Origin: Stomatobaculum sp.
GTDB taxonomy: Bacteria > Bacillota_A > Clostridia > Lachnospirales > Lachnospiraceae
DNA: 64,000 nt
Assembly: GCA_017449925.1 (NCBI GenBank)
Contig: JAFSYO010000180.1
Location: 20,562 to 84,561 of the forward strand
Direction of reading: 5' to 3'
The notes below the pieces were generated by a model, which saw nothing but the letters and a program-made list of their open reading frames with translations, did no database searches and was not told the DNA's origin. The position numbers and the translations under genes are program-made. This document shows, piece by piece, positions 35,686-44,044 of this stretch (position 1 is its first letter; each line of letters opens with the position of its first letter).

Positions 35686-37068
35686 TTATTCTCTCCTCTC
35701 AGTTTCCGCGCCGTCAGGAAGCTCGTATTCTCCGTGGGAAGAATGCAGGCAGTACGCCGGATCATTGACCGCGTCACAAAGATCCTGTCCGGAAGATCCG
35801 ATGATCACGCATTTCACCTTCAGTTCCCGTTCCAGGTCCGACAGGGTGACATCATCCAGCAGGACTTCCTCTCCGCTGCGGAACATACACTGGGGCAGCA
35901 GCAGCCGGTCTCCCAGCGGTTTGTCCTTCAGCGCACAGAGCAGGTCTTTACCTGTAAGCAGTCCGGTGACAGTGATCCTGTTCCCGAAAAATCGGTTCTC
36001 CACCGGATACAGAAGGATCTTTTTCTCCGGAAGCTTCTCCCCGATCCTGGAAAGCTGCCGCTCCACACAGGGAGCCGCCAGAAGGCCCGACACGGCGGAT
36101 ACTGTTTCCGCGATGCCTTTGGAGCAGATCCCGGGCAATGCCTCCGTGACCTCTTCCTCCAGCAGCGTCAGCATGCCGACACCGTTCTCCAGCTGCAGAT
36201 ACCCGTCGTAGCGCTCCGGCTCCGGCAGCGGAAGTCCTGCTGTCAGATACAGTTCGTCGCTGGCGTGGGCAAAATGGATCCCGTGTTTCCTGTAAGCCTC
36301 TTCCTGGATCTCTTCCACGATCCGGACCGTCTCCCTTGCGTCCTCTCTGTCGATGGGCTCCAGGGGGCAGAGGCCCTCCCGGAAATCCGTCAGGCCCACC
36401 GGGACCACGGAAACGCTCTGCATCAGAGGCGCGTAGGCCAGGAGATCCCGCAGAGTGCGGGCAAGCTCCTCTCCGTCATTATATCCCCGGCACAGGACGA
36501 TCTGTCCGTTCATTTCGATCCCGGCATCGTAGAGCGTCTTCAGATACTTCAGCTTCTCTCCTGCAAAACGGTTGTGAAGCATACGCACCCGGAGTTCGGG
36601 GTCGGTGGTGTGGACCGAGATGTTGATCGGCTCCAGGCGGTAGCGGATGATGTGGCTGATGTCCGCGTCCTTCATATTCGTCAGGGTGATGTAGTTCCCC
36701 TGCAGAAAGGACAGCCTGGAATCATCGTCCTTGAAGTACAGCGTGTCCCGCATCCCCTTCGGCATCTGGTCGATGAAGCAGAAGATGCAGCTGTTGGTGC
36801 AGGAGCGGTACTCGCTCATCAGCCCGTTTTCGAATACCAGCCCCGGATCCTCTCCGCCGTTTTCGATCTCGTACTCCCATTCTTCGCCGTCGGGTTTCAG
36901 GATCAGAAGCGTCACGAGATCAGAGGCGACAGCGGTCCGGTAGTCGAACACATCCTCCACCTCCCTGCCGTTGACGGAAAGAAGGCGGTCTCCCGCCGCG
37001 ATCTCCAGTTCCTCCGCGGCGCTGCCGGGTTCCACGGCGGCGATCAGATGGCCTTTATTTTTCTTCAA
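35686..37068 (-). CDS. DUF512/PDZ radical-SAM protein
   Basis: A 460-residue protein of the family described as putative Fe-S oxidoreductases with a PDZ-like N-terminus. Residues 1-60 resemble a PDZ domain (PGSAAEELEIAAGDRLLSVNG, where G-D-x-L-L-S-V-N-G is diagnostic). The radical-SAM-like cysteines follow in CTNSCIFCFIDQMPKGMR (about residues 86-95), with the SAM-fold segment DDSRLSFLQGNYITLTN. The C-terminal DUF512 ends in the conserved VTGLLTGKD-to-LDDVTLSDLE region. Function unknown. In Clostridia it is regularly found just upstream of der, as here. It overlaps degV by 14 nt. Confidence 0.93.
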   Translation of the reverse strand: MKKNKGHLIAAVEPGSAAEELEIAAGDRLLSVNGREVEDVFDYRTAVASDLVTLLILKPDGEEWEYEIENGGEDPGLVFENGLMSEYRSCTNSCIFCFIDQMPKGMRDTLYFKDDDSRLSFLQGNYITLTNMKDADISHIIRYRLEPINISVHTTDPELRVRMLHNRFAGEKLKYLKTLYDAGIEMNGQIVLCRGYNDGEELARTLRDLLAYAPLMQSVSVVPVGLTDFREGLCPLEPIDREDARETVRIVEEIQEEAYRKHGIHFAHASDELYLTAGLPLPEPERYDGYLQLENGVGMLTLLEEEVTEALPGICSKGIAETVSAVSGLLAAPCVERQLSRIGEKLPEKKILLYPVENRFFGNRITVTGLLTGKDLLCALKDKPLGDRLLLPQCMFRSGEEVLLDDVTLSDLERELKVKCVIIGSSGQDLCDAVNDPAYCLHSSHGEYELPDGAETERRE

Positions 37069-37951
37069 TTCTCTTTTCTCCCCAGAATGAGAGGACGATG
37101 GTCCCGGGACCTGTGTGGGAGCCGATGACGCTTCCCACGTCGGAGATCCGGATAGGATCCTTCACCTTCGGGAACAGTGCCCGGATATAACCGGCGGCGC
37201 GTCCTGCGTCCTCCAGACAGTCGGAATGGGAAATGAAGCATTCACCGCTGTATTCCGTGCCGTTGTAGGCCAGGGCTTCCATTCTCTTCTCCAGGGTCTG
37301 CAGGGCCTTCGTCTTTCCGCGCACCTTGCTGTGGGCGCCCAGGGTACCATCCTCCGCGATATAGAGCACCGGGCAGATATTCAGGATGTTTCCCACGAAT
37401 CCGGCCAAAGGTTTGACTCTGCCGCCCTTCACCAGCCAGTTCAAAGAGGTGGGGACGAACCAGGTCACGGCGTGGATGCGGTTCTCAAGAATCCAGTCCA
37501 CGCATTCATCATAGCTGAGGCCCTTCTGCTTCTGCTTCCAGATCCCGTCCATCAGCAGGCCGTAGCCGCTGGAAGCCGTGGTGGAATCGATCACCGTGAT
37601 CTTTCTTTCAGGATACTGTTCCCTGAGAGTCTCCGCCGCAGTGGAAGCGCTGTTGAAAGCGCCTGAGATCCCGGAAGCCAGGGAGACATGGATCACATCC
37701 TTGTCATCCTTTAAAAGCGGCTCGAAGAAATCGATGAAATCCTGGATGTTCGGCTGGGAAGTCTTGGGGAGCATGCCCTTCCGCATATGATCATAAAAAT
37801 CTCTGTAGGGAACGCTCTGTCCCAGATCGTCGATATACACGGAACCGTCGTCGCTGATCCACCGGAAAAAGATCACCTCGATACCTCTCTCTTCAAAGAA
37901 GGAGCGGGGTTCGTCCGCGGTGGAACAGCAGGTAAGAATATAATCGTTCAT
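37055..37951 (-). CDS. DegV family fatty-acid-binding protein
   Basis: A 298-residue DegV protein. The N-terminus DYILTCCSTADEP is the DegV-type strand with a Ser/Thr-rich lipid-contact site. SLASGISGAFNSASTAAETL and the segment with VIDSTTASSGYGLL are typical further sites. Relatives bind fatty acids and, in some bacteria, act with fatty acid kinase FakA. No fakA is in the window. I chose the ATG at 37951, with AAAGGA 8 nt upstream. First gene of degV-DUF512-der-plsY-gpsA, divergent from prs. Confidence 0.92.
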   Translation of the reverse strand: MNDYILTCCSTADEPRSFFEERGIEVIFFRWISDDGSVYIDDLGQSVPYRDFYDHMRKGMLPKTSQPNIQDFIDFFEPLLKDDKDVIHVSLASGISGAFNSASTAAETLREQYPERKITVIDSTTASSGYGLLMDGIWKQKQKGLSYDECVDWILENRIHAVTWFVPTSLNWLVKGGRVKPLAGFVGNILNICPVLYIAEDGTLGAHSKVRGKTKALQTLEKRMEALAYNGTEYSGECFISHSDCLEDAGRAAGYIRALFPKVKDPIRISDVGSVIGSHTGPGTIVLSFWGEKRIEEK

Positions 37952-38020
37952 GAAAAATCCTTTCTGTCTCAAGCATTATGCGTATATAATAAGGTCAGAA
38001 GGCGCTTCGCGCCAGTTACC

Positions 38021-38049
38021 ATTTTATACTAAACGACCTCTGTTTGCAA
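38021..38049 (-). promoter_or_regulatory. Promoter of degV operon
   Basis: The -35 TTGCAA (38044-38049) and -10 TAAAAT (38021-38026) have a 17-nt spacer. The leader then contains a hairpin GGCGC-GAA-GCGCC (38001-38013) with no U-tract. The divergent prs promoter lies 23 nt away. Confidence 0.6.
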
Positions 38050-38071
38050 CGAGGACACGGAAGCCGCGGCA

Positions 38072-38100
38072 TTGCAAAGACCGTCGGAAAATGGTATGCT
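38072..38100 (+). promoter_or_regulatory. Promoter of prs
   Basis: The -35 TTGCAA (38072-38077) and -10 TATGCT (38095-38100) have a 17-nt spacer, about 48 nt before the prs ATG. The two divergent promoters share the same -35 hexamer, TTGCAA, which is itself a palindrome. Confidence 0.55.
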
Positions 38101-38147
38101 CAGAAAGCGGAAGTTTCTAATTGTGAAACACCCTTTGGAGGAAGTAT

Positions 38148-39359
38148 ATGCAGAACAAAGATAGAGATACGATCCTTCCTGTCGCCCCGCTGAAGATCGC
38201 AGCGCTGGAAAGCTGCCGTGATCTGGCGGAAAAAGTCAACAGTCACCTGATCCGTATGAGAAAAGCGGATGAAAAGGCCGCGGAGAGCAGGACAAAGAGT
38301 CTTCATTACCGCGGTTATGACGCAGAGACTTTTCTGCTGGATATCAACTGTCCCCGTTTCGGCACCGGCGAAGGAAAGGGACAGATCAACGAGTCGATCC
38401 GGGGCACGGATCTTTTTGTAATGGTGGACATCACCAACTACTCTCTCACCTACCGGGTGGACGGGATGGAGAATCACATGTCACCCGACGACCATTACCA
38501 GGACCTGAAGAGGATCGTTGCCGCCGGCATTTCCACGGCTCACCGCGTGAACGTGATCATGCCTTTCCTGTACGAGGGAAGGCAGCACCGCCGCACGAAG
38601 CGGGAATCCCTGGACTGCGCCTATATGCTGATGGAGCTGGAAAACATGGGCATTTCGAACTTCATCACCTTTGACGCCCATGACCCGCGGGTGCAGAACG
38701 CGATCCCGCTGACGGGCTTCAACAGCTACATGCCCACTTACCAATTCATCAAGACCTGTTTCAAGAACATCCCCGACCTGAAGATCGACAAGGATTCCCT
38801 GATGATCATAAGCCCGGACGAAGGCGCCATGGACAGAGCCATCGACCTGGCCACCATCATGGGCGTGGACATTGGCATGTTCTATAAAAGAAGGGACTAC
38901 TCAAAGGTCCTGAACGGAAGGAATCCCATTGTCGCCCACGAATTCCTGGGTTCCAGAGTGCAGGGAAAGGATGTCATTATCATGGATGACATGATCTCCT
39001 CAGGCGAGAGCATGCTGGATACGGCCAAGAACCTGAAGGAACGGGGCTGCCGCCGCGTCATCATTTTCGCCACCTTCGGCCTTTTCACCAACGGACTGGA
39101 CGCCTTCCGGGACAGGCACAAGGCGGGAATCATCGACTACGTGGTCACCACCAACCTGAACTACCGGATCCCGGAGCTTCTGAACGAGCCCTGGTATCTG
39201 GAGGCAGACATGAGTTCCTATCTCGCCCACATCATCCACAACATCAACTCGGACGTCTCCACTTCGGAGGTCATTTCCTCCGCCCTGAAGATCAGGGACT
39301 ATCTGGATAAACTTCGGAAGAATGATGACTACGAGTACTTCGGGACTGTGATCGACTGA
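38148..39359 (+). CDS. prs: Ribose-phosphate pyrophosphokinase, long form
   Basis: Makes PRPP from ribose-5-phosphate and ATP for nucleotide, His and Trp synthesis. The PRPP-binding loop is VIIMDDMISSGESM. The ATP/phosphate region includes YEGRQHRRTKRESLDCA, ISPDEGAMDRA and the FYKRRDYSK segment. At 403 residues it is about 85 longer than the classic 315-residue enzyme, with a longer N-terminus and inserts. I believe this is a recognised clostridial variant, and a second standard prs may exist elsewhere. GGAGG precedes the ATG by 7 nt. It is the only plus-strand gene in the window, and its stop lies 3 nt from that of the convergent pgeF. Confidence 0.93.
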   Translation: MQNKDRDTILPVAPLKIAALESCRDLAEKVNSHLIRMRKADEKAAESRTKSLHYRGYDAETFLLDINCPRFGTGEGKGQINESIRGTDLFVMVDITNYSLTYRVDGMENHMSPDDHYQDLKRIVAAGISTAHRVNVIMPFLYEGRQHRRTKRESLDCAYMLMELENMGISNFITFDAHDPRVQNAIPLTGFNSYMPTYQFIKTCFKNIPDLKIDKDSLMIISPDEGAMDRAIDLATIMGVDIGMFYKRRDYSKVLNGRNPIVAHEFLGSRVQGKDVIIMDDMISSGESMLDTAKNLKERGCRRVIIFATFGLFTNGLDAFRDRHKAGIIDYVVTTNLNYRIPELLNEPWYLEADMSSYLAHIIHNINSDVSTSEVISSALKIRDYLDKLRKNDDYEYFGTVID

Positions 39360-39362
39360 TAT

Positions 39363-40235
39363 TCAGTCCTGTTCCTCCGGAAAGATCCCGAGGAACGCCG
39401 CGTTCAGTCCCCTACGAATCCCGTGGGCCCGGTGGGAAAACAGCCGCTCCGCATTGCAGCGGGTGCAGATATCAGCAATATGAATATTATCCGGCAATAC
39501 GCCGCTTCTTAAAAGGAGGACCCGGTTCGCCTGGCAGAGATCCAGCTGCCAGTGGCCGCCGTCCTCTTTTTCGTGGTAGTCAGTCAGGATCTTTTCCTGT
39601 TCTTCCTCGGAAAAAACCCTCCGGAACTGTTCAGCGACATCTGCACCGATCTCATAGCAGCTGCTGCAGATCCCCGGACCTGCGCAGGCGATCAGTTCTT
39701 CCGGCTTCGTTCCGTACTTCTCCCGCATCATGTCGACCGCCTTCGGCGCGATCCCGTCCACCGTACCCTTCCACCCGGCGTGCAGAAGTGCCGCCGCTTT
39801 TCCCGCGGGGTCCACCAGCCAGATCGGAATACAGTCCGCGTGGTAGGTCACCAGCGTGACTCCGGGCGCATTTGTCATGAGGCCGTCGATGTCTTTCCAG
39901 GGGCGCGGGCGCAGAACGCCGGTCCCCCGGTCTTCCTTTTTCACCGTCAGGATATTGGTGGTGTGGGTCTGATATCCTACCACAAAGGAATCCGCGGGAA
40001 CGCCGATGGTCTCCGCGATCCTCCGGTAGTTTTCCCGCACATTGGCCGGATCATCTCCCCGGTCAAAGGAAAAATTCATCGTTGAGAGGAAGCCCTCGCT
40101 GACCCCTCCCTGCCGGGTGGAAAAGCACTGGCGCACAAAGGGGATCTTCTCCAGCGCTTTCCAGCTCAGCACCACCGTTTCCCCGTTACGCCGCTCCCTC
40201 AGTTCTTCCGTTCCTCTTCTGATCCAATCCTTCAT
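39363..40235 (-). CDS. pgeF: Peptidoglycan editing factor / purine nucleoside phosphorylase YfiH-type (PgeF)
   Basis: A 290-residue protein of the family once called laccase-domain or polyphenol oxidase. The metal-site motifs are all present: THTTNI, TYHADCIPIWLVD, LLHAGWKGTV and GPGICSSCYEIG, with the C-terminal LCQANR. Family members are reported to act on purine nucleosides, and in E. coli to affect peptidoglycan composition. The in vivo role here is inferred only. The ATG has AAGGAT 6 nt upstream. It follows yraN after a 70-nt gap filled with copies of the yraN tail. Confidence 0.92.
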   Translation of the reverse strand: MKDWIRRGTEELRERRNGETVVLSWKALEKIPFVRQCFSTRQGGVSEGFLSTMNFSFDRGDDPANVRENYRRIAETIGVPADSFVVGYQTHTTNILTVKKEDRGTGVLRPRPWKDIDGLMTNAPGVTLVTYHADCIPIWLVDPAGKAAALLHAGWKGTVDGIAPKAVDMMREKYGTKPEELIACAGPGICSSCYEIGADVAEQFRRVFSEEEQEKILTDYHEKEDGGHWQLDLCQANRVLLLRSGVLPDNIHIADICTRCNAERLFSHRAHGIRRGLNAAFLGIFPEEQD

Positions 40236-40248
40236 ATCTGATATCCTT

Positions 40249-40329
40249 CACGCCATAAAGGCGTTCCTGAATCTGGTCACGCCGTAAAGGCGTTCCGGAA
40301 TCCGGTCACGCCGTAAAGGCGTTCCTGAT
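40249..40329 (-). repeat. Three tandem 29-bp units derived from the 3' end of yraN
   Basis: The unit (plus strand CACGCC-R-TAAAGGCGTTCC-x-GAAT-CYGGT) occurs at 40249-40277 and 40278-40306, and again from 40307, where it is the coding end of yraN (Asn-Ala-Phe-Thr-Ala-stop). Copies 1 and 2 differ at three positions. Each contains a small hairpin ACGCC/GGCGT. The sequence looks like a recent triplication of the gene end. Confidence 0.85.
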
Positions 40330-40659
40330 CCATTCTGTTTTTTCGGGTGTCATGCCGACGCAGTCGAACCGCACAGGCGCGTCTTCCCTGTAATGGTGTT
40401 CAGAAAGATAACGCCGTGCCATCTGAATGATCTTCTGCCGTTTCCGGCTGTCCACTGCCTCCAGCGGAGCGCCCATTCTGCCGGAAGAACGGTACTTTAC
40501 TTCCACAAAAATAAGGTACGGACCGTCCAGCCCGATGAGGTCGATCTCTCCGTACCTTGTTCTGTAATTTCTGCAGATGATCTGGACGCCCCTGGATTCC
40601 AGATAAGCGGCAGCCCGTTCTTCGTAGGCTGCGCCGGTCCTTCTCCGGTTCTGCTCCAT
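40306..40659 (-). CDS. yraN: YraN (UPF0102) endonuclease-like protein
   Basis: A 117-residue protein with the restriction-endonuclease-like fold of the UPF0102 family. It starts RRRTGAAYEERAAAYLESRG and continues NYRTRYGEIDLIGLDGPYLIFVEVKYR, with the nuclease-type signature E-x-D-L and E-V-K (EIDLI...FVEVK). The Arg/Tyr-rich QKIIQMARRYL segment is also typical. Function unknown. Neighbouring rnhB is a standard partner. AGGAG lies 10 nt before the ATG. The last codons form part of the tandem repeat. Confidence 0.93.
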   Translation of the reverse strand: MEQNRRRTGAAYEERAAAYLESRGVQIICRNYRTRYGEIDLIGLDGPYLIFVEVKYRSSGRMGAPLEAVDSRKRQKIIQMARRYLSEHHYREDAPVRFDCVGMTPEKTEWIRNAFTA

Positions 40660-40688
40660 CAGATTGCTCTCCTGTATGATCTTAATAT

Positions 40689-41336
40689 CTATTCCGCCCC
40701 CGTGAAGTGTCCTATGAAGGTCCTTCTGTGGATGGGACAGGGACCGTATTTCTTCAGGGCCGCGATATGCTGGGCCGTGCCGTAGCCCTTGTGCTTCGCG
40801 AAGCCGTATTCCGGGTACAGCCGGTCAAATTCTTCCATCATACGGTCCCTGGTCACCTTCGCCAGGACAGAGGCCGCGGCAATGCTGAGACTTTTGGCAT
40901 CGCCCTTGACGATGGGGATCTGACGAAAGGGAAGGTCCGGAATGGTGACGGCGTCGTTCAAAAGAGCGCCCGGTTCCGGGGAAAGTTCCCCCACTGCCTT
41001 CCGCATGGCTTCATAAGTGGCCTGGAGAATGTTGATCTCATCGATCCTCTCCGCCGGGACCACAGCGACGGCAAAGGAAACTGCCTTTTCTTTGATCTCG
41101 TCGAACAGGGCGTCCCTCCGGGCCGGGGAAAGCTTTTTGGAGTCATTCAGGTAAAGGATCCTGCAGTTTTCCGGCAGGATCACCGCGGCAGCGGCCACCG
41201 GTCCTGCCAGGGGACCTCTCCCGGCTTCGTCGATCCCGCATAGAGGCGAAAAGGCTGCATACTCCCGTTCGTAGGAAAGCATGGTATCAAGCCGCAGCAG
41301 CTCTTTTTCCAGTCTTTCTCCCTTGAGTTCTCTCAT
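40689..41336 (-). CDS. rnhB: Ribonuclease HII
   Basis: A 215-residue RNase HII that removes ribonucleotides from DNA. The catalytic DE pair is in CGIDEAGRGPLAGPV (Asp36, Glu37). Further acidic sites are in ILQATYEAM and GDAKSLSIAAASVLAKVTRD, with the family-typical KGYGTAQHIAAL near the C-terminus. An N-terminal segment of about 30 residues precedes the fold. Its ATG overlaps the rbgA stop (ATGA). Confidence 0.96.
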   Translation of the reverse strand: MRELKGERLEKELLRLDTMLSYEREYAAFSPLCGIDEAGRGPLAGPVAAAAVILPENCRILYLNDSKKLSPARRDALFDEIKEKAVSFAVAVVPAERIDEINILQATYEAMRKAVGELSPEPGALLNDAVTIPDLPFRQIPIVKGDAKSLSIAAASVLAKVTRDRMMEEFDRLYPEYGFAKHKGYGTAQHIAALKKYGPCPIHRRTFIGHFTGAE

Positions 41337-42217
41337 TCCGGCACATCCTCCAGCGTGATCTTTCCGAGAGTTCCGGCCCGGAATTCGTTCATCACGATCC
41401 CCGCCGCCTTTTCCATATTCGGTTCACCTCCCGGTCCCAGACAGCCGCGCTTCACAGCGATCCGGCCCAGGATCTCAGAGGGCGGAAGCTCTGCCGCCTG
41501 TCCGGACTCTTCTCCGGAAGCACATTCCTCTTCCAGCCCGAAGCGTTCCGCCAGGCCCTGGAAGCAGTTCCTTTCCTTCAGGGTCCGGATCAGTTCCGAT
41601 GCCAGTTCTTCCGGGACCGTGATCATCTCGCTGATTGAGCCCAGGAATGCAATGCATTCTCCCACCTTCGGGTCTTCAAATTTCGGCCACAGGATCCCGG
41701 GGGTGTCCAGGAGCTCCACACTTTTGTTCAGTCTGATCCACTGGTTCCCTCGGGTGACGCCAGGCTTGTTCCCGGTCTTTGCGGTGCTTTTTCCTGCAAT
41801 AGTATTTATAAGGGTCGATTTTCCCACATTGGGGATCCCGGCCACCATGGCGCGGACAGGCCGGTTCAGAATGCCTCTTTTCCTGTCCCGCTCCCGTTTT
41901 TCCTCGCAGGCTTTGTCGATGGTCGCCATCAGCTGCTTAAGGTTCTTTCTGCTTCTGGCGTCCATCAGAAAACAGGTGTATCCCCGGGACTGGAACCACC
42001 GGGACCAGGCGGCGGAGGCGGCATCGTCCGCAAGATCCGCCTTGTTCATGACGATCATCCGGGATTTCCCGCGCCCCAGGCTTTCGATATCCGGGTTTCT
42101 GGTGGCAAGGGGAGCCCGGGCATCCACGATCTCAATAATAAGATCCACGGCCTTCACGTCCTCCTGCATGGCGCGTTTTGCTTTCGTCATATGACCTGGA
42201 TACCATTGAATGTTCAT
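41333..42217 (-). CDS. rbgA: Ribosome biogenesis GTPase RbgA (YlqF)
   Basis: A 294-residue circularly permuted GTPase required for late 50S assembly. It starts MNIQWYPGHMTKAKRAM, the family hallmark. Motif order is permuted: NKADL (G4) comes before the P-loop GIPNVGKSTLIN (G1), then DTPG (G3). The C-terminal helical domain contacts rRNA. It lies 6 nt after lepB. Confidence 0.96.
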   Translation of the reverse strand: MNIQWYPGHMTKAKRAMQEDVKAVDLIIEIVDARAPLATRNPDIESLGRGKSRMIVMNKADLADDAASAAWSRWFQSRGYTCFLMDARSRKNLKQLMATIDKACEEKRERDRKRGILNRPVRAMVAGIPNVGKSTLINTIAGKSTAKTGNKPGVTRGNQWIRLNKSVELLDTPGILWPKFEDPKVGECIAFLGSISEMITVPEELASELIRTLKERNCFQGLAERFGLEEECASGEESGQAAELPPSEILGRIAVKRGCLGPGGEPNMEKAAGIVMNEFRAGTLGKITLEDVPE

Positions 42218-42223
42218 AAAACT

Positions 42224-42769
42224 TCACCTCACAAAGCCGATCTGTTCAAAGGGAGCAGTCCTGAACCAGACTCTCCCGGTCATGTTCTTCAGCGGTACAT
42301 TTCCCACCGTCTCAAAACGGGAGTCCTCGCTGACTTCCCGGTTGTCCCCCAGGACAAAATATTCGTTCTCCCCCAGAAGCACCGGTCTCTCCGCAAGTCC
42401 CGCGATGGAAGCCTTGCCGTAGGTACTTCCCGCCTCTCCTTCCAGCGGCTTCCCGTCGATCAGAAGTTCCCCGTCAATGATCTGGACCGTCTCCCCGGGA
42501 AGCCCCACCACGCGCTTCATGTTGATGTTCCCGGTGACGGGAGAGGTAAAGAGGACGATGTCATAGCGTCCCGGTCCCTTCAGCCGCAGGGTAAGACGGT
42601 CCAGAAGGACCTGGTCTCCGTCTTCCAGTGCCGGGCGCATACTCTGGCCCGGCATGGCTCCCACCGTACCGAAGGAATATATGCAGAGCCGCGCCAGGGC
42701 GATCACCACCACGATCTGTACGACAGCGCGCACGATGCGCTGCAGCACGCTTTCTTCTTCCAGCATCAT
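42224..42769 (-). CDS. lepB: Signal peptidase I
   Basis: A 181-residue type I signal peptidase with a single N-terminal membrane helix (about 12-30) and the catalytic domain outside. The nucleophile is Ser43 in PGQSMRPAL and the general base is Lys85 in NMKRVVGLPGE. The conserved GDNREVSEDSR region is present. Length is typical of Gram-positive enzymes. AAGGAG lies upstream of the ATG. The rplS terminator precedes it, so a separate start or read-through is needed. Confidence 0.95.
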   Translation of the reverse strand: MMLEEESVLQRIVRAVVQIVVVIALARLCIYSFGTVGAMPGQSMRPALEDGDQVLLDRLTLRLKGPGRYDIVLFTSPVTGNINMKRVVGLPGETVQIIDGELLIDGKPLEGEAGSTYGKASIAGLAERPVLLGENEYFVLGDNREVSEDSRFETVGNVPLKNMTGRVWFRTAPFEQIGFVR

Positions 42770-42794
42770 GAGACTTGCTCCTTAACTTGTTCCT

Positions 42795-42828
42795 TAAAAA
42801 GAAACTGCCGCATGTATCTATGCGGCAG
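42795..42828 (-). terminator. Intrinsic terminator after rplS
   Basis: A 9-bp stem CTGCCGCAT/ATGCGGCAG (42820-42828 with 42805-42813), loop 6 nt, then TTTCTTTTT on the minus strand. It begins 11 nt after the rplS stop. Confidence 0.88.
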
Positions 42829-42839
42829 CCTGACAGTAA

Positions 42840-43190
42840 TTAACGAATGATCTCTTTCACCTTCGCGGCCTTACCGGAAAGTTTTCTCAGGTAGTTCAGT
42901 CTTGCTCTTCTGACTTTACCTCTTCTCACGACGACGACCTTGTCGACAAAGGGAGAGCTGAAGGGCCAGGTCTTCTCAACGCCGATGCCGTTGGAGATCT
43001 TCCTGACGGTGAAAGTCTTCCTGACTCCGCCGTTCTGGATCTTCATAACGGTGCCTTCGAAGATCTGAACTCTTTCGCGGTTTCCTTCTTTGATCTTGTT
43101 GTGGACTCTGACGGTATCGCCGACATTGAACTCGCTAGGATTCTTGATCTGCTCCTGCTCGATCTTGTCCAGAATGGGATTCTGCTTCAT
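42840..43190 (-). CDS. rplS: 50S ribosomal protein L19
   Basis: A 116-residue protein with the L19 signatures [16 protein letters not shown], the central [13 protein letters not shown], then [15 protein letters not shown] and a basic tail with [12 protein letters not shown]19 sits at the 30S-50S interface. It has its own promoter and terminator despite lying in the rpsP-trmD cluster. CAGGAGG precedes the ATG. Confidence 0.97.
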   Translation of the reverse strand: MKQNPILDKIEQEQIKNPSEFNVGDTVRVHNKIKEGNRERVQIFEGTVMKIQNGGVRKTFTVRKISNGIGVEKTWPFSSPFVDKVVVVRRGKVRRARLNYLRKLSGKAAKVKEIIR

Positions 43191-43271
43191 TTTTGTTTCC
43201 TCCTGATATTGATTCGACGTTCTTAAGCCGGCGCGGGCTCAGAGGACCATCTCTTTTTTAACAGCCTAACT

Positions 43272-43300
43272 AATTTAACACAGCCTTGCGGGAATTGCAA
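43272..43300 (-). promoter_or_regulatory. Promoter of rplS
   Basis: The -35 TTGCAA (43295-43300) and -10 TAAATT (43272-43277) are 17 nt apart, leaving a leader of about 75 nt before the rplS ATG. An L19-type autoregulatory leader is possible, but I cannot confirm one by eye. Confidence 0.55.
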
Positions 43301-43312
43301 GCAGTTTCCGCA

Positions 43313-44044
43313 TCATTCCTCCAGTGTCTTCAGAAATTTGCGGTCTTGTTTCGTGAGTTCCACTTTCTCGAACAGGTCCGAGCGGCGCTCCATGGTGCGC
43401 AGCAGGGACTGGTCCCTTCTCCAGCGGTCCACTTTTGCGTGGTCGCCGGAAAGAAGGATCTCCGGCACCCGCAGTCCTTCATAGATCTCGGGGCGAGTGT
43501 ACTGCGGGTATTCCAGCAGGGACCCCTCAAAGGATTCCGTCTCCCCGCTTTCCCGGTTGGAAAGCACGCCGGGGACCATACGGCTGATGGCATCCACCAT
43601 CACCATAGCCGGCAGTTCTCCGCCAGTCAGCACGTAGTCGCCGATGGAATAACAGTCCGCCTGAAGAAGCTCCAGGGCGCGTTCGTCGACGCCTTCGTAA
43701 TGACCGCAGAGGATCACCAGTTCTTCTTCCTGCGCCAGCTCCTTCGCCGCCTTCTGGTCGAACAGGCGGCCCTGGGGCGTAGTGTAGATCACCTTCGGCG
43801 TTCTTCCGGTCTCCTCACAGAGGGCGCGGTAGGCGCGCATGATAGGATCCGCCTGCATGAGCATGCCGGCTCCCCCGCCGTAGGGGTAATCGTCCACATG
43901 TCCGTGTTTTTCCGTAGTATAGTCCCGGATGTTCCTGGCATCCACTGTAAGAAGGCCGTCCCTCTGGGCACGGCCGATGATGCTGGTTCCCAGTCCGCCA
44001 AGGACCATTTCAGGAAAAAGCGTGAGAATGTGAAAATGCATCAC
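43313..44044 (-). CDS. trmD: tRNA (guanine37-N1)-methyltransferase TrmD
   Basis: A 243-residue SPOUT methyltransferase that prevents frameshifting by methylating G37. It has HILTLFPEM at the start, the conserved YGGGAGMLMQADPI and the trefoil-knot SAM site with LCGHYEGVDERAL, SIGDYVLTGGELPAMVMVD and the following VPGVL. The C-terminal half contacts tRNA. Its ATG overlaps the rimM stop (ATGA), the usual coupling. Confidence 0.97.
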   Translation of the reverse strand: MMHFHILTLFPEMVLGGLGTSIIGRAQRDGLLTVDARNIRDYTTEKHGHVDDYPYGGGAGMLMQADPIMRAYRALCEETGRTPKVIYTTPQGRLFDQKAAKELAQEEELVILCGHYEGVDERALELLQADCYSIGDYVLTGGELPAMVMVDAISRMVPGVLSNRESGETESFEGSLLEYPQYTRPEIYEGLRVPEILLSGDHAKVDRWRRDQSLLRTMERRSDLFEKVELTKQDRKFLKTLEE

